Positions 37,134-48,651 are shown, numbered from the stretch's first letter. The stretch: 64,000 nucleotides of DNA from CAVTND01 sp963735955 (GCA_963735955.1 CAVTND010000025.1:1-64000); one strand, 5' to 3'. Notes: a model not told the origin generated them from the sequence alone. Translations and numbers: made by a program.

Positions 37134-38843
37134 TCAGGCGGAAGCTTCTTCGGTCTCGGCCTCGGCCTCGGGTTCATGCCGGGCAACATGCTCGCGAACC
37201 GTCTGATCCAGCGCTTCCGCAAGCCGGCGCGCGAGCTGTTGCGCATTGGCGGCGTCACCACCGCGCGCCGTATGGGCGAGTGCCGAAACCAGGCCGGTGT
37301 CGGTCGGCGGCGCACACGGCAGCCAGATCTCCTTGAGCCGGTGTGCTTGCGCCCAAAGTGCCCCGAGGTTCAGCTTGTCGGCGTTCGTGCGCAGCCGGGC
37401 GGCAGCACGCGCAAACTCGGCCAGCAGCTGTGGATCAAGATCAACCGGCTTGGCGCGCGATGCCTCGGGCCCCGCTGGCGCTCCCAGATCAAACGTGACC
37501 CGCGACAGATCTGCGGCGTAGTGCAGGCTGGCCGTGAAGCGCACTCCTCGCACGGGATCCAGTCGAACGGCAACTTCGGCGCCGGCAACTTCAATCACCC
37601 GGTCGCGCCACATCGCGCTGCGCGCGGCGTTCCTGCGGTCCGGCTTGACCGGGTCATTCAGGGGTCGGCCTACGCGGGTCGATTGGTCTTCGTTCATCGC
37701 CGTGGCCGACACGACCGTCGTCAGCTCGACTGTGCGCTCATCAGTCGAGAGCGCCGAAATGTGAACCACGATCTCGCCCGACTCCGAACAACGCACCACG
37801 CCTTCGATCAGCTCCACCACGACATTGCGCAGGCGCGTCGAGTCGCCAATCAGTCCGAGTCCCTGTACTTCGCTGTCCTCATAGCGAAATCCCAGGCCCT
37901 TGCGTTCGGCCTTGACCACCATGCGACGGATCGCATCTCCGCACACTTCTTCCAGCGTGAATGGCGTTCCGCCAACAGACTCCGGCGGCGCCGCACCTTT
38001 GATCGCGGCAGCCAGTGGATCCGACACCATGCGCGTCTGTCGCCGCGACGCCAGTTCATTGCGCAACCGCGCCTGAAGTCGGTCTGCCTGCTCGCGCACG
38101 CGCTTCAGATCGGCGCGCGCCTGGCGATGCGTCGAGATGTCGCGCGCCGTCGCCACCAGGCCGCGCTCGCCGCCACAGGTGAACTCGGCAATCGCCAGCT
38201 CGATCGGAAACTGCCGCGCGCCGCAATGGACCACGATTTCCTGCCGCCGACCCTGCGCCTTGCCGGCCGCCAGATCCTGGAGAAACGCCGCATGGTCGAG
38301 TGCCCGATGATTGGGAGGCAGGAGAATATCGGCCAGCAAGACGCCGTAGGTTTCCTCGGCCTTGATGCGGAACAGACGTTCCGCGGCCGGGTTGATCTGG
38401 CGCACGCTGCCGGCGGCGTCAAGCACCAGCATTGCATCGAGCGAGGCCGCAAACTGCGCATCCCAGGCCGCATGGCGTTCCTCGAACTCCTTGCGTTCCT
38501 TGGCCACCCGGCGCGCGGTCCAAAGCACTTCGCTCGACAGGCGCTCGAGTTCTACCTTGAAACCCTGGCGTGGCGAATCCTCCGGCACGCGACCATCGAT
38601 GCTTGCGGCCAGTTCGGTCAGGCGCCGCAACGCGATCGCAAGCGTGCGCGACCGCAATTCAAGGATGACGTAGCCCACGGCAATCCCAATCGCCATACCG
38701 CCAAGCGCGGCCATCCAGACACGGTCCCCGGGGGCAAGCGAAGGCCCAGCGCGCGAGGCCCAAGCCTCGGCCGGGACTATGGCCCAGACCAGGACAATGG
38801 CAAGCAAGCTCAGGCTCAGACGCAAGGCGCGATGGCGGGGCAT
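37134..38843 (-). CDS. Membrane PAS protein with degenerate kinase-like domain and Hpt-like C-terminus
   Basis: The 569-residue protein has two membrane helices (RLSLSLLAIVLVWAIVPAEA and MAALGGMAIGIAVGYVIL), then a PAS domain (MLVLDAAGSVRQINPAAERL) ending VATARDIS. A region resembling a histidine-kinase ATPase follows (GDSTRLRNVVVELIEGVVRC), but the usual phospho-His helix, the N-box Asn and the glycine loops are missing. Near the C-terminus LWAQAHRLKEIW has the H-x-L-K pattern of histidine phosphotransfer domains (His near residue 501). It may relay phosphate without making it. No partner is adjacent. Confidence 0.65.
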   Translation of the reverse strand: MPRHRALRLSLSLLAIVLVWAIVPAEAWASRAGPSLAPGDRVWMAALGGMAIGIAVGYVILELRSRTLAIALRRLTELAASIDGRVPEDSPRQGFKVELERLSSEVLWTARRVAKERKEFEERHAAWDAQFAASLDAMLVLDAAGSVRQINPAAERLFRIKAEETYGVLLADILLPPNHRALDHAAFLQDLAAGKAQGRRQEIVVHCGARQFPIELAIAEFTCGGERGLVATARDISTHRQARADLKRVREQADRLQARLRNELASRRQTRMVSDPLAAAIKGAAPPESVGGTPFTLEEVCGDAIRRMVVKAERKGLGFRYEDSEVQGLGLIGDSTRLRNVVVELIEGVVRCSESGEIVVHISALSTDERTVELTTVVSATAMNEDQSTRVGRPLNDPVKPDRRNAARSAMWRDRVIEVAGAEVAVRLDPVRGVRFTASLHYAADLSRVTFDLGAPAGPEASRAKPVDLDPQLLAEFARAAARLRTNADKLNLGALWAQAHRLKEIWLPCAPPTDTGLVSALAHTARGGDAANAQQLARRLAEALDQTVREHVARHEPEAEAETEEASA

Positions 38844-38951
38844 GGAAGCGCTGCAGCAGATCGGGAAAGCGATACCCCATGCTGCCGCAGGAGCTCTGCA
38901 ACAGCGCCCCGATAAGCGCTCGGGCAGTCCGCCTATTTGCCCTTACCGCGC

Positions 38952-40206
38952 TTACTCGTACCGCAACGCCTCGATCGGCAGCAGTCGCGACGCCTTGCGC
39001 GCCGGATAAAAGCCGAAAAAGACGCCGATGCCGGCGGCGAATCCGACCGCCAGCGCGATCGGCCTGCGGCGTGATGTCGGTCCGCCAGTTGGCAAACTCG
39101 CCGACGGCGAACGATGCAGCCGACTCCCAGCAGGATCCCCAGTGCGCCGCCGATCATGGACAGCGTGACCGCCTCGACGAGGAACTGCTTGAGGATGTCG
39201 CGCCCGCGGGCGCCGACTGCCATGCGCAAACCGATTTCGCGGGTGCGCTCGGTCACGCTCACCAGCATGATGTTCATGATGCCGATGCCACCGACCAGCA
39301 GGCTGACCGACGCCACCGCACCCAGCAACAGTGTCAGCACGCGGCTCGCCGCTTCCTGCGCCTGCAGGATCTCGGTCAGGTTGCGGATCGTGAACGGCTC
39401 CTCGCCGCCCGGCTGCACTTTCATGCGCTGCCCGCAGCAACTCGCGGATCCGCTCTTCGACGCCCTTCATGTCGATGCCATCAGCGGTCTTCACCGAGAT
39501 CGTGCCGACGCGCCGCTGCTTGCCCTGGGTCTGGCCGAGCACGCGGTTGCGCGCAGTCGCCAGCGGCATCAGCACGATGTCGTCCTGATCCTGGCCGAGC
39601 GCGTTCTGTCCTTTTAGGTCGAGCACGCCGACGATCGTCAGCGGCACCTTGCGCACGCGTATGACCTGGTCGATCGGATCGAGATCGCCGAACAGCTGCC
39701 GCGCGGTGGTCTGGCCGATCAAGCGCCACCTTGCCGGCACCCGAAATTTCCATCGGCTCGAACGAGCGGCCGGACGAAAGCGGCCAATCGCGCGCGATCA
39801 GGTAGTCATTGGTGGTACCGAAGTACTGGGTTGACCAGTTGGCATTGCCGGCGACCACCTGGCCGGATCCGCGCACCGACGGCGCGGCGACAACGACGCC
39901 TTCGACTTCAAGCGCGATCGCCAGGGCATCTTCCTCGGTAAGTGTCTGCGCCGCGCCGCTGCCGAGCCGTACACCGCTGGCGGTGGTCGAGCCCGGGATG
40001 ATCAGCATCAGGTTGGAGCCGAGGTTCTTCAGCTGCTCGCGCACGCGTTCCTGCGCGCCGCCGCCGATCGCCAACATGGCAATCACCGCCGCGACGCCGA
40101 TGATCATGCCGAGCATGGTCAGCATCGAGCGCAGCTTGTTGACGCGCAGGGCCTTGAGCGCGACCCGCAGGACCATCAGCGCGTTCATCGGACCGACATC
40201 GGGCAA
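38952..40206 (-). CDS. MacB-like ABC transporter permease, frameshifted
   Basis: The pieces give a MacB/FtsX-type permease. The N-terminal helix region is LTMLGMIIGVAAVIAMLAIG. A periplasmic domain follows (NLMLIIPGSTTASGV, then RQLFGDLDPIDQVIRVRKV). The C-terminal membrane part has GGIGIMNIMLVSVTERTREI and ends PARKASRLLPIEALRYE. At least three breaks occur, near 39735, 39425 and 39105. Joined length is near 415 residues. The start at 40206 or 40188 is open. ATPase and adaptor genes are directly upstream in the same order as in other MacAB-type sets. Confidence 0.85.
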
Positions 40207-40219
40207 TCCATCATGGACC

Positions 40220-40966
40220 TCAGGCTTCGACTACCGCTGCCTCATCCAGTTTCGCAAGTTCCACCTTTGCGACGCGCGCAAGCTGTTGCGCGTCGCTGAC
40301 GATCCGGCCGTCGCGAAAGTGGACGACGCGTGACGCGAATGCGGCAATATCGTGCTCGTGCGTCACCAGCACGATCGTCATTTCGGCTGCATTCAACTCC
40401 TGCAGCAGCGCCATGATCTCGACGCTCGTTCTTGAATCGAGTGCACCGGTCGGTTCGTCCGCCAGGATCAACGCCGGATCGTTGACCAGGGCGCGTGCAA
40501 TGGCCACACGCTGCTGCTGGCCGCCCGACAGCTGGGAAGGTTGGTGGTCGGCGCGCTCGGCCAGGCCGACCCGCGCCAGGGTCCGGCGAGCGCGCACGTG
40601 CCTGTCCTTGACCGGCACATGCGCATACATCATCGGCAGTTCGACGTTTTCCAGTGCGCTCGTGCGGGGCAGCAGATTGAACTGCTGGAACACGAAGCCA
40701 ATTCTTCGGTTGCGCACCGCCGCCAGCGCATCGGACGACATGCCAGCCACGTCTTCGCCGGCCAGCCAGTAACTGCCCGTCGTCGGCCGATCGAGGCAGC
40801 CGATGACGTTCATGAAGGTGGACTTGCCTGACCCGGATGGTCCCATGACGGCCACGAACTCGCCGGCCGTAATCGTCAGCGACACTCCGGCCAGGGCGTG
40901 GACGGTGTTGTCGCCGAGGACATAGTCCTTGGTCAGTCGCTCGACACGGATCAGAGGATCAGGCAT
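40220..40966 (-). CDS. MacB-like ABC transporter ATPase
   Basis: This 248-residue ATPase begins MPDPLIRVERLTKDYVLGDN and has Walker A MGPSGSGKSTFMN, the Q-loop FVFQQFNLLPR, signature LSGGQQQRVAIARAL and Walker B LILADEPTGALDS. The pattern is that of the LolD/MacB branch. It lies 13 bases before the permease gene and 10 bases after the adaptor gene, so the three form one export unit. Likely cargo (peptide, toxin, lipid) cannot be told. Confidence 0.92.
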   Translation of the reverse strand: MPDPLIRVERLTKDYVLGDNTVHALAGVSLTITAGEFVAVMGPSGSGKSTFMNVIGCLDRPTTGSYWLAGEDVAGMSSDALAAVRNRRIGFVFQQFNLLPRTSALENVELPMMYAHVPVKDRHVRARRTLARVGLAERADHQPSQLSGGQQQRVAIARALVNDPALILADEPTGALDSRTSVEIMALLQELNAAEMTIVLVTHEHDIAAFASRVVHFRDGRIVSDAQQLARVAKVELAKLDEAAVVEA

Positions 40967-40976
40967 ACCCAGGTCA

Positions 40977-42486
40977 CTAAAAGAACATCCTGGGCGGGCT
41001 GCCCTTCTGTGCCGGAGCGCTGCCGGCTGCTCCGGACTGCAGTCCGGTAAGAACTTCGACGCCTTCGGCAACGCCATCGCCGCTGACTTCGCTCATGGTG
41101 CCATCGGTCAGTCCGACGCGGACTTCGAGCGCCTTCGGCTTGCCATCGTCGAGTACATACAGGCGGCCGCGCGCGCCAGTACTACCGCCGCGACCGGCAA
41201 GATCGGCCGCAATCTCGGCGTACTTCGCTTTCTGTTCAGGCTTCAGCACCTCTTCGATCTTCGCGCGCAGCTCGGCACGGATCGCGCCGCCGGCCTTGCC
41301 ACGTGCGTCCTCGGGCAGATCGCGCAGGCCAATGAACTTGTTGCGCGCCTCGGCAAATATCGGATCAAGGCGCTGTTGTTGCTCGGTATCCAGCTTCAGG
41401 TCGGCGACGCAGCCGCTCGCGAAATTGCTGCATCGCGCCGGCCGCGCCGCCCTTTGCAGGGCCTTCACTGGGCGAGCTCTTGGCTGCACTTGCGGACGCT
41501 GCACTGTCCGCACTTCCACCTGCGCCGGCAGGACGGAACCGCAGCGCGGCATTCGGAGCCTTCAGAACCGACTCGCGCGTGTCGGTCACGATGCGCACGT
41601 TGGCCGTCATTCCGGGCAGCAGTTCACCGCGCTCGTTGTTGGCCGAGACAATCGCGATGTAGGTAACGACGTTCTGCACGTTTTGGGGCGCCTTGCGTAC
41701 GGTCTTTACTTCGCCGTTGAAGGTGCGTCCCGGGAAAGCATCCACCGTAAAACTTGCCCGCTGGCCGACCCGGATGCGGCCGACGTCGGCTTCGTCGATC
41801 GAGGTCTCGACCTGCATGTCGCGCAGATCCTTCGCGATCAGGAACAGCTCCGGCGCCTGCAGGCTGGCCGCGACGGTCTGGCCGACATCAACGCTGCGCT
41901 TGATCACGACGCCGTCAACCGGTGCGCGGATCTCGGTGCGTGAAAGATCGACCCGCGAGGTCGCGAGCTGCGCGGCCCGCTGCAGCACTATCGCTTGTGC
42001 AGTGCGTACCTCGGCGGCCGCGAGATCGTAGGCCGACTGCGCACGATCGAGTTCGGCCGGCGAGACGAAATTGCGGGCGACCAGTTCCTTGGTGCGCTTC
42101 AGGTCCCGCTCGGCATTGATCATGCTGACCTGAGTGCGTCCAACAGTGGAGCGCGCCGACTCGAGATCCGCCTCGGCTTGACGCACCCGGTATTGAAAGG
42201 TTTCAGGGTCGATGCGCGCAATCAACTGACCGTGCTTCACCGGCGAATTGAAGTCGACGAACAACTCCTGTATCTGCCCCGAAACCTGGGTGCCGACCTG
42301 AACCGAGGTCACCGGATTCAGTGTTCCGGTCGAAGACACAATGGCCGTGATCGGACCGCGTTCGATCTTGCCGAAGCGGTATTTCGGTGCTTCGTCGCCG
42401 GTGCGCGAAAACCACCATGCGCCGGCTCCAAGCAAGACGACGCCCAGCAGCAACGCAAGCCATAGCCGAGAATACTTGTGCACCAA
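40977..42486 (-). CDS. MacA-like periplasmic adaptor with Spy-like inserted segment, frameshifted
   Basis: The N-terminus has one membrane helix (WLALLLGVVLLGAGAWWF). A biotinyl-lipoyl region follows (VGTQVSGQIQELFVDFNSPV), then a helical hairpin and DLSRTEIRAPVDGVVIKR, as in MacA. Near 41427 removal of one base heals the frame and gives RERLRADLKLDTEQ. The C-terminal part has an unusual helical segment (LKLDTEQQQRLDPIFAEARN ... EVLKPEQKAKYAEIA), with two LTxxQ-like motifs as in Spy/CpxP, and then a last beta domain. Joined length is about 502 residues, longer than typical MacA (about 370-390). Confidence 0.85.
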
Positions 42487-42618
42487 CGCTTCCCGTTCGC
42501 ATGTGGAGCCGCGATTCTACGCAGCGCATCGTGCCGTCCGGCGAGTTGTAACGACTCGATACAGCGCAGAAACCTTGTGGAAATTTCGGCCGGCCCGTGC
42601 CGCATCGCGCGGTTACGC

Positions 42619-43299
42619 TCAGGCCGGAGTGTCGCCGGCCTCCAGACGCTCAACGCGCGCTCGCAGTTCAGCCAGTTCTGCGCGCACGCGCCCGAGTTCG
42701 GCGTGAAGCTCGGAAAGCTCCTGAGGCTCAGCGCCGTTCTCCGTGGCATCCCTGGCCTTATCAGGCGCCGGGGTCGGCGTCGGTGACAACAGCTGCGCCC
42801 AGCGCGGCTCGCGCGAGCCTGGAACTCGCGGCAGCAAGACGACGAGTGGCCCGCCGGCTGCTTCTGCGCGCGTCGCGAGCTGGTTCAGGAAACCCTCGAC
42901 CGAGCTGACGTCGGCAAAACGGTGCAGTCGCTCGCTTGCTGACCGCAGCTCGGCGGCGGTCTGCGGACCGCGCAGCCAGAGCGTCGCGAGCAGCGCGACC
43001 GCTTCCTCCGGCACATGCAACACCCGACCGACATTGTGCGAGTAGCGCATGACCCGCGAACCACTCGATTCGATGACGAGCGATAGCGGCCTCAGGCGAT
43101 CGATCGCCGCCTGTGTATCCGCTTCCGTGACATTCAACACCGGATCACGGTTGTTCTTCTGATTGCACCCCGCAGTCAGCGCGTTCAGCGACAGCGGATA
43201 GATGTCGGGGACGGTCTGCTCCTTTTCCACCAACACACCGAGCACGCGGGTCTCGATCAGGGACAACAAGGGCAAGCTCACTGTCGGCTCCTTGAGCAA
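42619..43299 (-). CDS. YceH family protein (DUF480)
   Basis: This 226-residue protein has the YceH winged-helix pair: LLSLIETRVLGVLVEKEQTV and PLSLNALTAGCNQKNNRDPV at the N-terminus, then VALLATLWLRGPQTAAELR. It ends with a coiled coil (ELHAELGRVRAELAELRARV). YceH is widespread and intact here; its role is not settled. It lies between the two exporter groups on the same strand. Confidence 0.9.
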   Translation of the reverse strand: MLKEPTVSLPLLSLIETRVLGVLVEKEQTVPDIYPLSLNALTAGCNQKNNRDPVLNVTEADTQAAIDRLRPLSLVIESSGSRVMRYSHNVGRVLHVPEEAVALLATLWLRGPQTAAELRSASERLHRFADVSSVEGFLNQLATRAEAAGGPLVVLLPRVPGSREPRWAQLLSPTPTPAPDKARDATENGAEPQELSELHAELGRVRAELAELRARVERLEAGDTPA

Positions 43300-43390
43300 A
43301 ATTCAGCGCAGCGCACGGCGGCCGGCGACCGACACAGGTCCGCCTTCGCCCACGCACGATGCTGCTGCTTGAATTGAACGACACCTTCCA

Positions 43391-44545
43391 TCAGTCGAGC
43401 GTCTGGCGGTAGCGGCGCAATGCGATCGTACCGACCACCACAATGAACAGGCCGATCGGCCACAGGTGCGGCAGGACCTCCGGCAAACCGGCACCCTTGA
43501 GCATGATCGCGCGCACGATGCGCAGGAAGTGCGTCAGCGGCAATGTTTCGCCGATCCACTGTGCCCACACTGGCATGCCGCGGAACGGGAACATGAATCC
43601 CGACAGCAGGATGTTCGGCAGGAAGAAGAACAGGGTCATCTGCATCGCTTGCAGCTGGCTCTGCGCCAGCGTGGAAAACGTGAAGCCGACAGCGAGCAAA
43701 GCGAACATGAACACGAGAAGGACTACCGAGAGCAGCAGGAAGCTGCCGAACATCGGCACCCCGAACAGCACGCGTGCCGCGGTGTAGACGACGACCACCT
43801 GCAGATAGCCGATCAGCATGTACGGCAGGATCTTGCCGATCATCACTTCGGCCGGTCGCACCGGCGTTGCAAGCAGGTTCTCGAGCGTGCCGCGCTCGCG
43901 TTCGCGCGTGACTGCCAGACCGGTCATCAGCACCAGCGTCATCGTCAGGATCACGCCGATCAGCCCGGGAACGACGTTGTAGGACGTGATGCCCTCGGGG
44001 TTGTAGCGGCGGTGCAGGATCACTTCAAAGGGGGCCGGCGTGGGAGCCAGCCCCGCGAGCGGGCCGCGCAGCTCGGAAGCGAGCGCAATTTCCGGCAGGC
44101 GTGCCAGCGCACCGACCGCCAGGCCGGTCGCCGAGGGATCCGTCGCATCGGCGTAGACGGCCATCGCCGGCCGTTCGCCGCGCAGCACGCGAGTCGTGAA
44201 ATCGGCCGGGAACACGAGCGCGAACTGAACCTCGCCAAGCTCGAGCATGCGTTCGGCCTCCTGCTCGGTGGCATTGGCGATGATGCGAAAGTAGCCGGTG
44301 TTTTCGGCCACGCGCACGATGCTGCGCACGATCGGACTGGTGTCGGCTGCAACCAGCACCGTCGGCAGGTGCTTCGGATCAGTATTGATTGCGAAACCGA
44401 ACAGCACCAGCTGCAGCACCGGGATGCCGAGCACCATCGCAAAGGTCAGACGCTCCCGCTTGAGTTGTATGAACTCCTTTGTCAAGACTGCAACGATTCG
44501 GCCCCAGACGCGCCGGCTGCCGCGCTTAATGGACAAGGCCGCCAT
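43391..44545 (-). CDS. ABC-2 type transporter permease (YhhJ-like)
   Basis: The protein has one N-terminal membrane helix (MVLGIPVLQLVLFGFAINTD), a large periplasmic loop and five C-terminal spans. GLAVTRERERGTLENLLATP is the ABC-2 signature, followed by MIGKILPYMLIGYLQVVVV. I place the start at 44545 (MAALSIKRGSRR), overlapping the ATPase stop by 20 bases; an in-frame start at 44614 is possible. With the ATPase and the HlyD protein it makes a drug or lipid exporter of the YbhFSR/YhiI kind. Confidence 0.9.
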   Translation of the reverse strand: MAALSIKRGSRRVWGRIVAVLTKEFIQLKRERLTFAMVLGIPVLQLVLFGFAINTDPKHLPTVLVAADTSPIVRSIVRVAENTGYFRIIANATEQEAERMLELGEVQFALVFPADFTTRVLRGERPAMAVYADATDPSATGLAVGALARLPEIALASELRGPLAGLAPTPAPFEVILHRRYNPEGITSYNVVPGLIGVILTMTLVLMTGLAVTRERERGTLENLLATPVRPAEVMIGKILPYMLIGYLQVVVVYTAARVLFGVPMFGSFLLLSVVLLVFMFALLAVGFTFSTLAQSQLQAMQMTLFFFLPNILLSGFMFPFRGMPVWAQWIGETLPLTHFLRIVRAIMLKGAGLPEVLPHLWPIGLFIVVVGTIALRRYRQTLD

Positions 44546-45515
44546 TGCTCGCGCTCGCGTCTCGCTTGCTACCGTCTTTTCCGTGATTCCCCTGGCTCCC
44601 GTTGTTCTCTTCATTCATCAAGGAGATGAACAGGTCCTCCAGCCCAGAAGGAATTTCGATCGCCTGGTTGGGATCGGCCGGCAGCTGTCGGTGCCACTGC
44701 GCGAAGTCTTCTCCGCTCGCGCTGGTCACATGCAATCGTGTTCCGAAGGGCACGACCAGCCAGCGGCGGTCGTCAGCCATTCTGGCTGCGAGAGCCGGCA
44801 AGGCTGGGCCGGTGACTTCCCAGGTGCGCAGGCCCGACTCGGCCAGCAACTGTTCGACCGAACCGGAGACCAGCAATCGTCCAGCTGACAGGTAGACGAT
44901 CTGATGACAACGCTCGGCCTCGTCCATGTAGTGCGTGCTGACCAGCACGGTCAGCCCGTCTGCGGCCAGCGAATGAATCTCGGCCCAGAAGTCGCGCCGC
45001 GCCTTCGGATCAACTCCAGCCGTAGGCTCGTCCAGCAATAACAGGCGCGGTTCATGCAGCAGGCAGGCCGCCAGCGCGAGCCGCTGTTTCCAGCCGCCCG
45101 ACAGTGCTCCGGCCAACTGGTGCCGGCGATCGCCGAGGCCGAGCCGGTCCACCGCGCGCGTGGCCGCCACGGCGGGGTCGGCCATGCCGTATACGCGCGC
45201 GACGAAGCGCAGGTTCTCTTCGATCGTCAGATCTTCGTACAGGCCGAAGCGCTGCGTCATGTAGCCGACTTCAAGCTTGATACGGCGCGCGTCGCGCCGG
45301 ATATCGTGACCGAGGCAGGTGCCTTCGCCGGCGTCCGGCGTCAGCAGGCCGCACAGCATGCGGATCGTTGTGGTCTTGCCGCTGCCATTGGGGCCGAGAA
45401 AGCCGCAGATCCGGCCGCGCGCAAGCCGGATCGCCAGGTCGTCGACCACAGTGCGTTCGCCAAATCGCTTGGTCAGGTGACGCACGTCGATTGCGTACGC
45501 CGGGGCCTCGTCCAT
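44526..45515 (-). CDS. ABC transporter ATPase (multidrug, YbhF-like)
   Basis: The ATPase of about 329 residues has Walker A FLGPNGSGKTTTIRML, Q-loop YMTQRFGLYEDLT, signature LSGGWKQRLALAACLLHEP and Walker B LLLLDEPTAGVDP, followed by STHYMDEAERC. The C-terminal extension (LPALAARMADDRRWLVVPFG) is typical of exporters of this kind, and a Ser/Asn-rich tail ends it. It starts 12 bases after the HlyD gene's stop and overlaps the permease gene. Only one ATPase domain is present, where E. coli YbhF has two. Confidence 0.92.
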   Translation of the reverse strand: MDEAPAYAIDVRHLTKRFGERTVVDDLAIRLARGRICGFLGPNGSGKTTTIRMLCGLLTPDAGEGTCLGHDIRRDARRIKLEVGYMTQRFGLYEDLTIEENLRFVARVYGMADPAVAATRAVDRLGLGDRRHQLAGALSGGWKQRLALAACLLHEPRLLLLDEPTAGVDPKARRDFWAEIHSLAADGLTVLVSTHYMDEAERCHQIVYLSAGRLLVSGSVEQLLAESGLRTWEVTGPALPALAARMADDRRWLVVPFGTRLHVTSASGEDFAQWHRQLPADPNQAIEIPSGLEDLFISLMNEENNGSQGNHGKDGSKRDASASNGGLVH

Positions 45516-45527
45516 GATCGGCAATGG

Positions 45528-46523
45528 TCAACGCGGCGAGGCGGTGCCCGCACCCGGCGCGACGGTCAGTGGCATGCCGGGTTTGAGAACGGCACGCGCA
45601 ACCGCATCCGGCACGGCCTCGACCCGAAACACCAGCTTGTCGCGCGCTTCGTTGCTGTAGATCACTGGCGGAGTGAATTCAGCCTGCGCCGAGATGTAGT
45701 TGATTGCGGCGGCGAGATTCGGCGGGCAACCATCGCAAGCAAGTTGCACTTTGTCTCCCAGCTTCAGTCCACCGAGCGCCGCGGTCGGGACGAAGAAGCG
45801 TGCCTTCAATCCCTGATCCGGCAGCAGCACGATGACCGGCTGCGCGGCCGGCACCCGTTCGCCGATGCGGAACAGCACGTCGTAGACGATCCCGGCGACC
45901 GGTGCAGTCTGTTGTGTTTGCGCCGCACGCCAGGACTCCTGCCCGAGCTGCGCGCGGGCGGCGCGGGCCTGCGCTTCGGCAGCGGCGATTTCGTCACTGC
46001 GCGCCGGCTCGCGGGCAAGTGCAAGCTGCGCCTGCATTTCACGCACGCGCGCAACATCGCGCTCCTGCTGCGCAAGCAGGGTATCGAGCCGGCCGGCCGA
46101 AACAAATCCCTTGGCAGCGAGATCGCGCTCGCGCTGATAGTCAGCGCGCGATACGGTCAGCGCCGCCTGGGCCTGCGCCAGCTGCTGCTCGGCCGCAGCA
46201 ATCTCGGCCGGACGCCGGCCCTTGCGCAGATTTGCCGTGGTGGACTCGGCCTGAGCAAGGCGCGCCTCGGCCTCGCTGCGCACCAGCAGCTCGATATCAC
46301 TATCCAGGGTAAACAGCGGTGCGCCGACTTCGACGCGATTGCCGCGCGCGACCGGCATCAGCTTGACCGTGCCGCTTACCGGCGCGGACACATAGACCAG
46401 TTCCGCTTCCGCGTAGCCGGTCCAGTGATTGGCCGCACGATCGGTGCAGGCGAGCAGCAAAGCGGGCGCACAGATTGCACTGATCAACCTGATCGCGTCG
46501 ATCGTGTCGATCGTGTCGATCAT
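45528..46523 (-). CDS. HlyD-type membrane fusion lipoprotein
   Basis: The 331-residue protein starts MIDTIDTIDAIRLISAICAP with a signal ending ALLLAC, a good lipobox, so Cys would be lipid-modified. The lipoyl half-motif VYVSAPVSGTVKLMPVARGN is present. A long coiled coil follows (EARLAQAESTTANLRKGRRP), then VAGIVYDVLFRIGERVPA and a beta-barrel part. It is the first gene of the unit with the ABC ATPase and permease. The frame is open upstream into the broken thiC, but that is caused by a frameshift and is not a fusion. Confidence 0.88.
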   Translation of the reverse strand: MIDTIDTIDAIRLISAICAPALLLACTDRAANHWTGYAEAELVYVSAPVSGTVKLMPVARGNRVEVGAPLFTLDSDIELLVRSEAEARLAQAESTTANLRKGRRPAEIAAAEQQLAQAQAALTVSRADYQRERDLAAKGFVSAGRLDTLLAQQERDVARVREMQAQLALAREPARSDEIAAAEAQARAARAQLGQESWRAAQTQQTAPVAGIVYDVLFRIGERVPAAQPVIVLLPDQGLKARFFVPTAALGGLKLGDKVQLACDGCPPNLAAAINYISAQAEFTPPVIYSNEARDKLVFRVEAVPDAVARAVLKPGMPLTVAPGAGTASPR

Positions 46524-46561
46524 GCCGATCAGCGGTCCTGCGCTGGGGCGTGAAGGCAAGC

Positions 46562-48442
<1,881 letters not shown>

Positions 48443-48446
<4 letters not shown>

Positions 48447-48517
48447 CGTGCCCCCTTGGCGCTGCGCGCCGTCCCCCCAAGGGGGAATTCGCCCTTCGGG
48501 CGGCCGTGCGGGCTCAT
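48443..48517 (-). CDS. Possible 24-residue leader ORF coupled to thiC
   Basis: Downstream of the riboswitch AGGAG lies five bases before an ATG at 48517. The short frame starts MSPHGRPKGEFPLGG and ends with a TGA that overlaps the thiC start (ATGA). This layout would allow translational coupling. Most of the ORF lies inside a palindromic repeat whose translation is often seen in Burkholderiales annotation, so it could be a chance frame. thiC also has an AAGGGGG ribosome site of its own. Confidence 0.35.
48451..48501. repeat. C5/G5 palindromic repeat before thiC
   Basis: CCCCCTTGG (48451-48459) is the exact reverse complement of CCAAGGGGG (48477-48485). A second small palindrome, GCCC-TTC-GGGC, stands at 48491-48500. 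It lies between the riboswitch and thiC. Elements of this type recur between genes in Burkholderiales genomes; another variant is at 501-540. Confidence 0.65.
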
Positions 48518-48520
48518 GTG

Positions 48521-48540
48521 CTCTCCTTCGCTGCGGAGAG
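48521..48540 (-). promoter_or_regulatory. Hairpin covering a ribosome site in the thiC leader
   Basis: On the minus strand CTCTCC and GGAGAG form a six-pair stem with an eight-base loop. The 3' arm is the AGGAG ribosome site for the ATG at 48517. Its place 22 bases after the riboswitch makes it a candidate expression platform: when folded, the site is hidden. This rests on sequence pairing only. Confidence 0.45.
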
Positions 48541-48561
48541 CCACGGCCGGCGGGAGCCGGC

Positions 48562-48651
48562 GCGTTTCCCTCCGCTGGTCTCAACCAGGTCAGGTTCGAG
48601 GGGACTCTCTCAACCGCTGATCACATTCTGCAATCGCGGTACCCCCAACGC
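48562..48651 (-). promoter_or_regulatory. TPP riboswitch (THI element)
   Basis: Read on the minus strand, the P1 stem GCGTT/AACGC closes the element. GGGGGTACC lies near the 5' side and GGTTGAGAGAG in the first arm. The hallmark CCTCGAACCTGACCTGGTT followed by GAGACCAGCGGAGGGAA closes the second arm. These are the conserved THI-box bases. It would sense thiamine pyrophosphate and switch thiC off. thiS and thiG elsewhere in the window show no such element. Confidence 0.93.

Noticed and set aside
37176..38915. 579-codon plus-strand frame
   Set aside because: It is the antisense of the PAS/Hpt gene; the minus-strand protein has clear membrane helices and a PAS domain.
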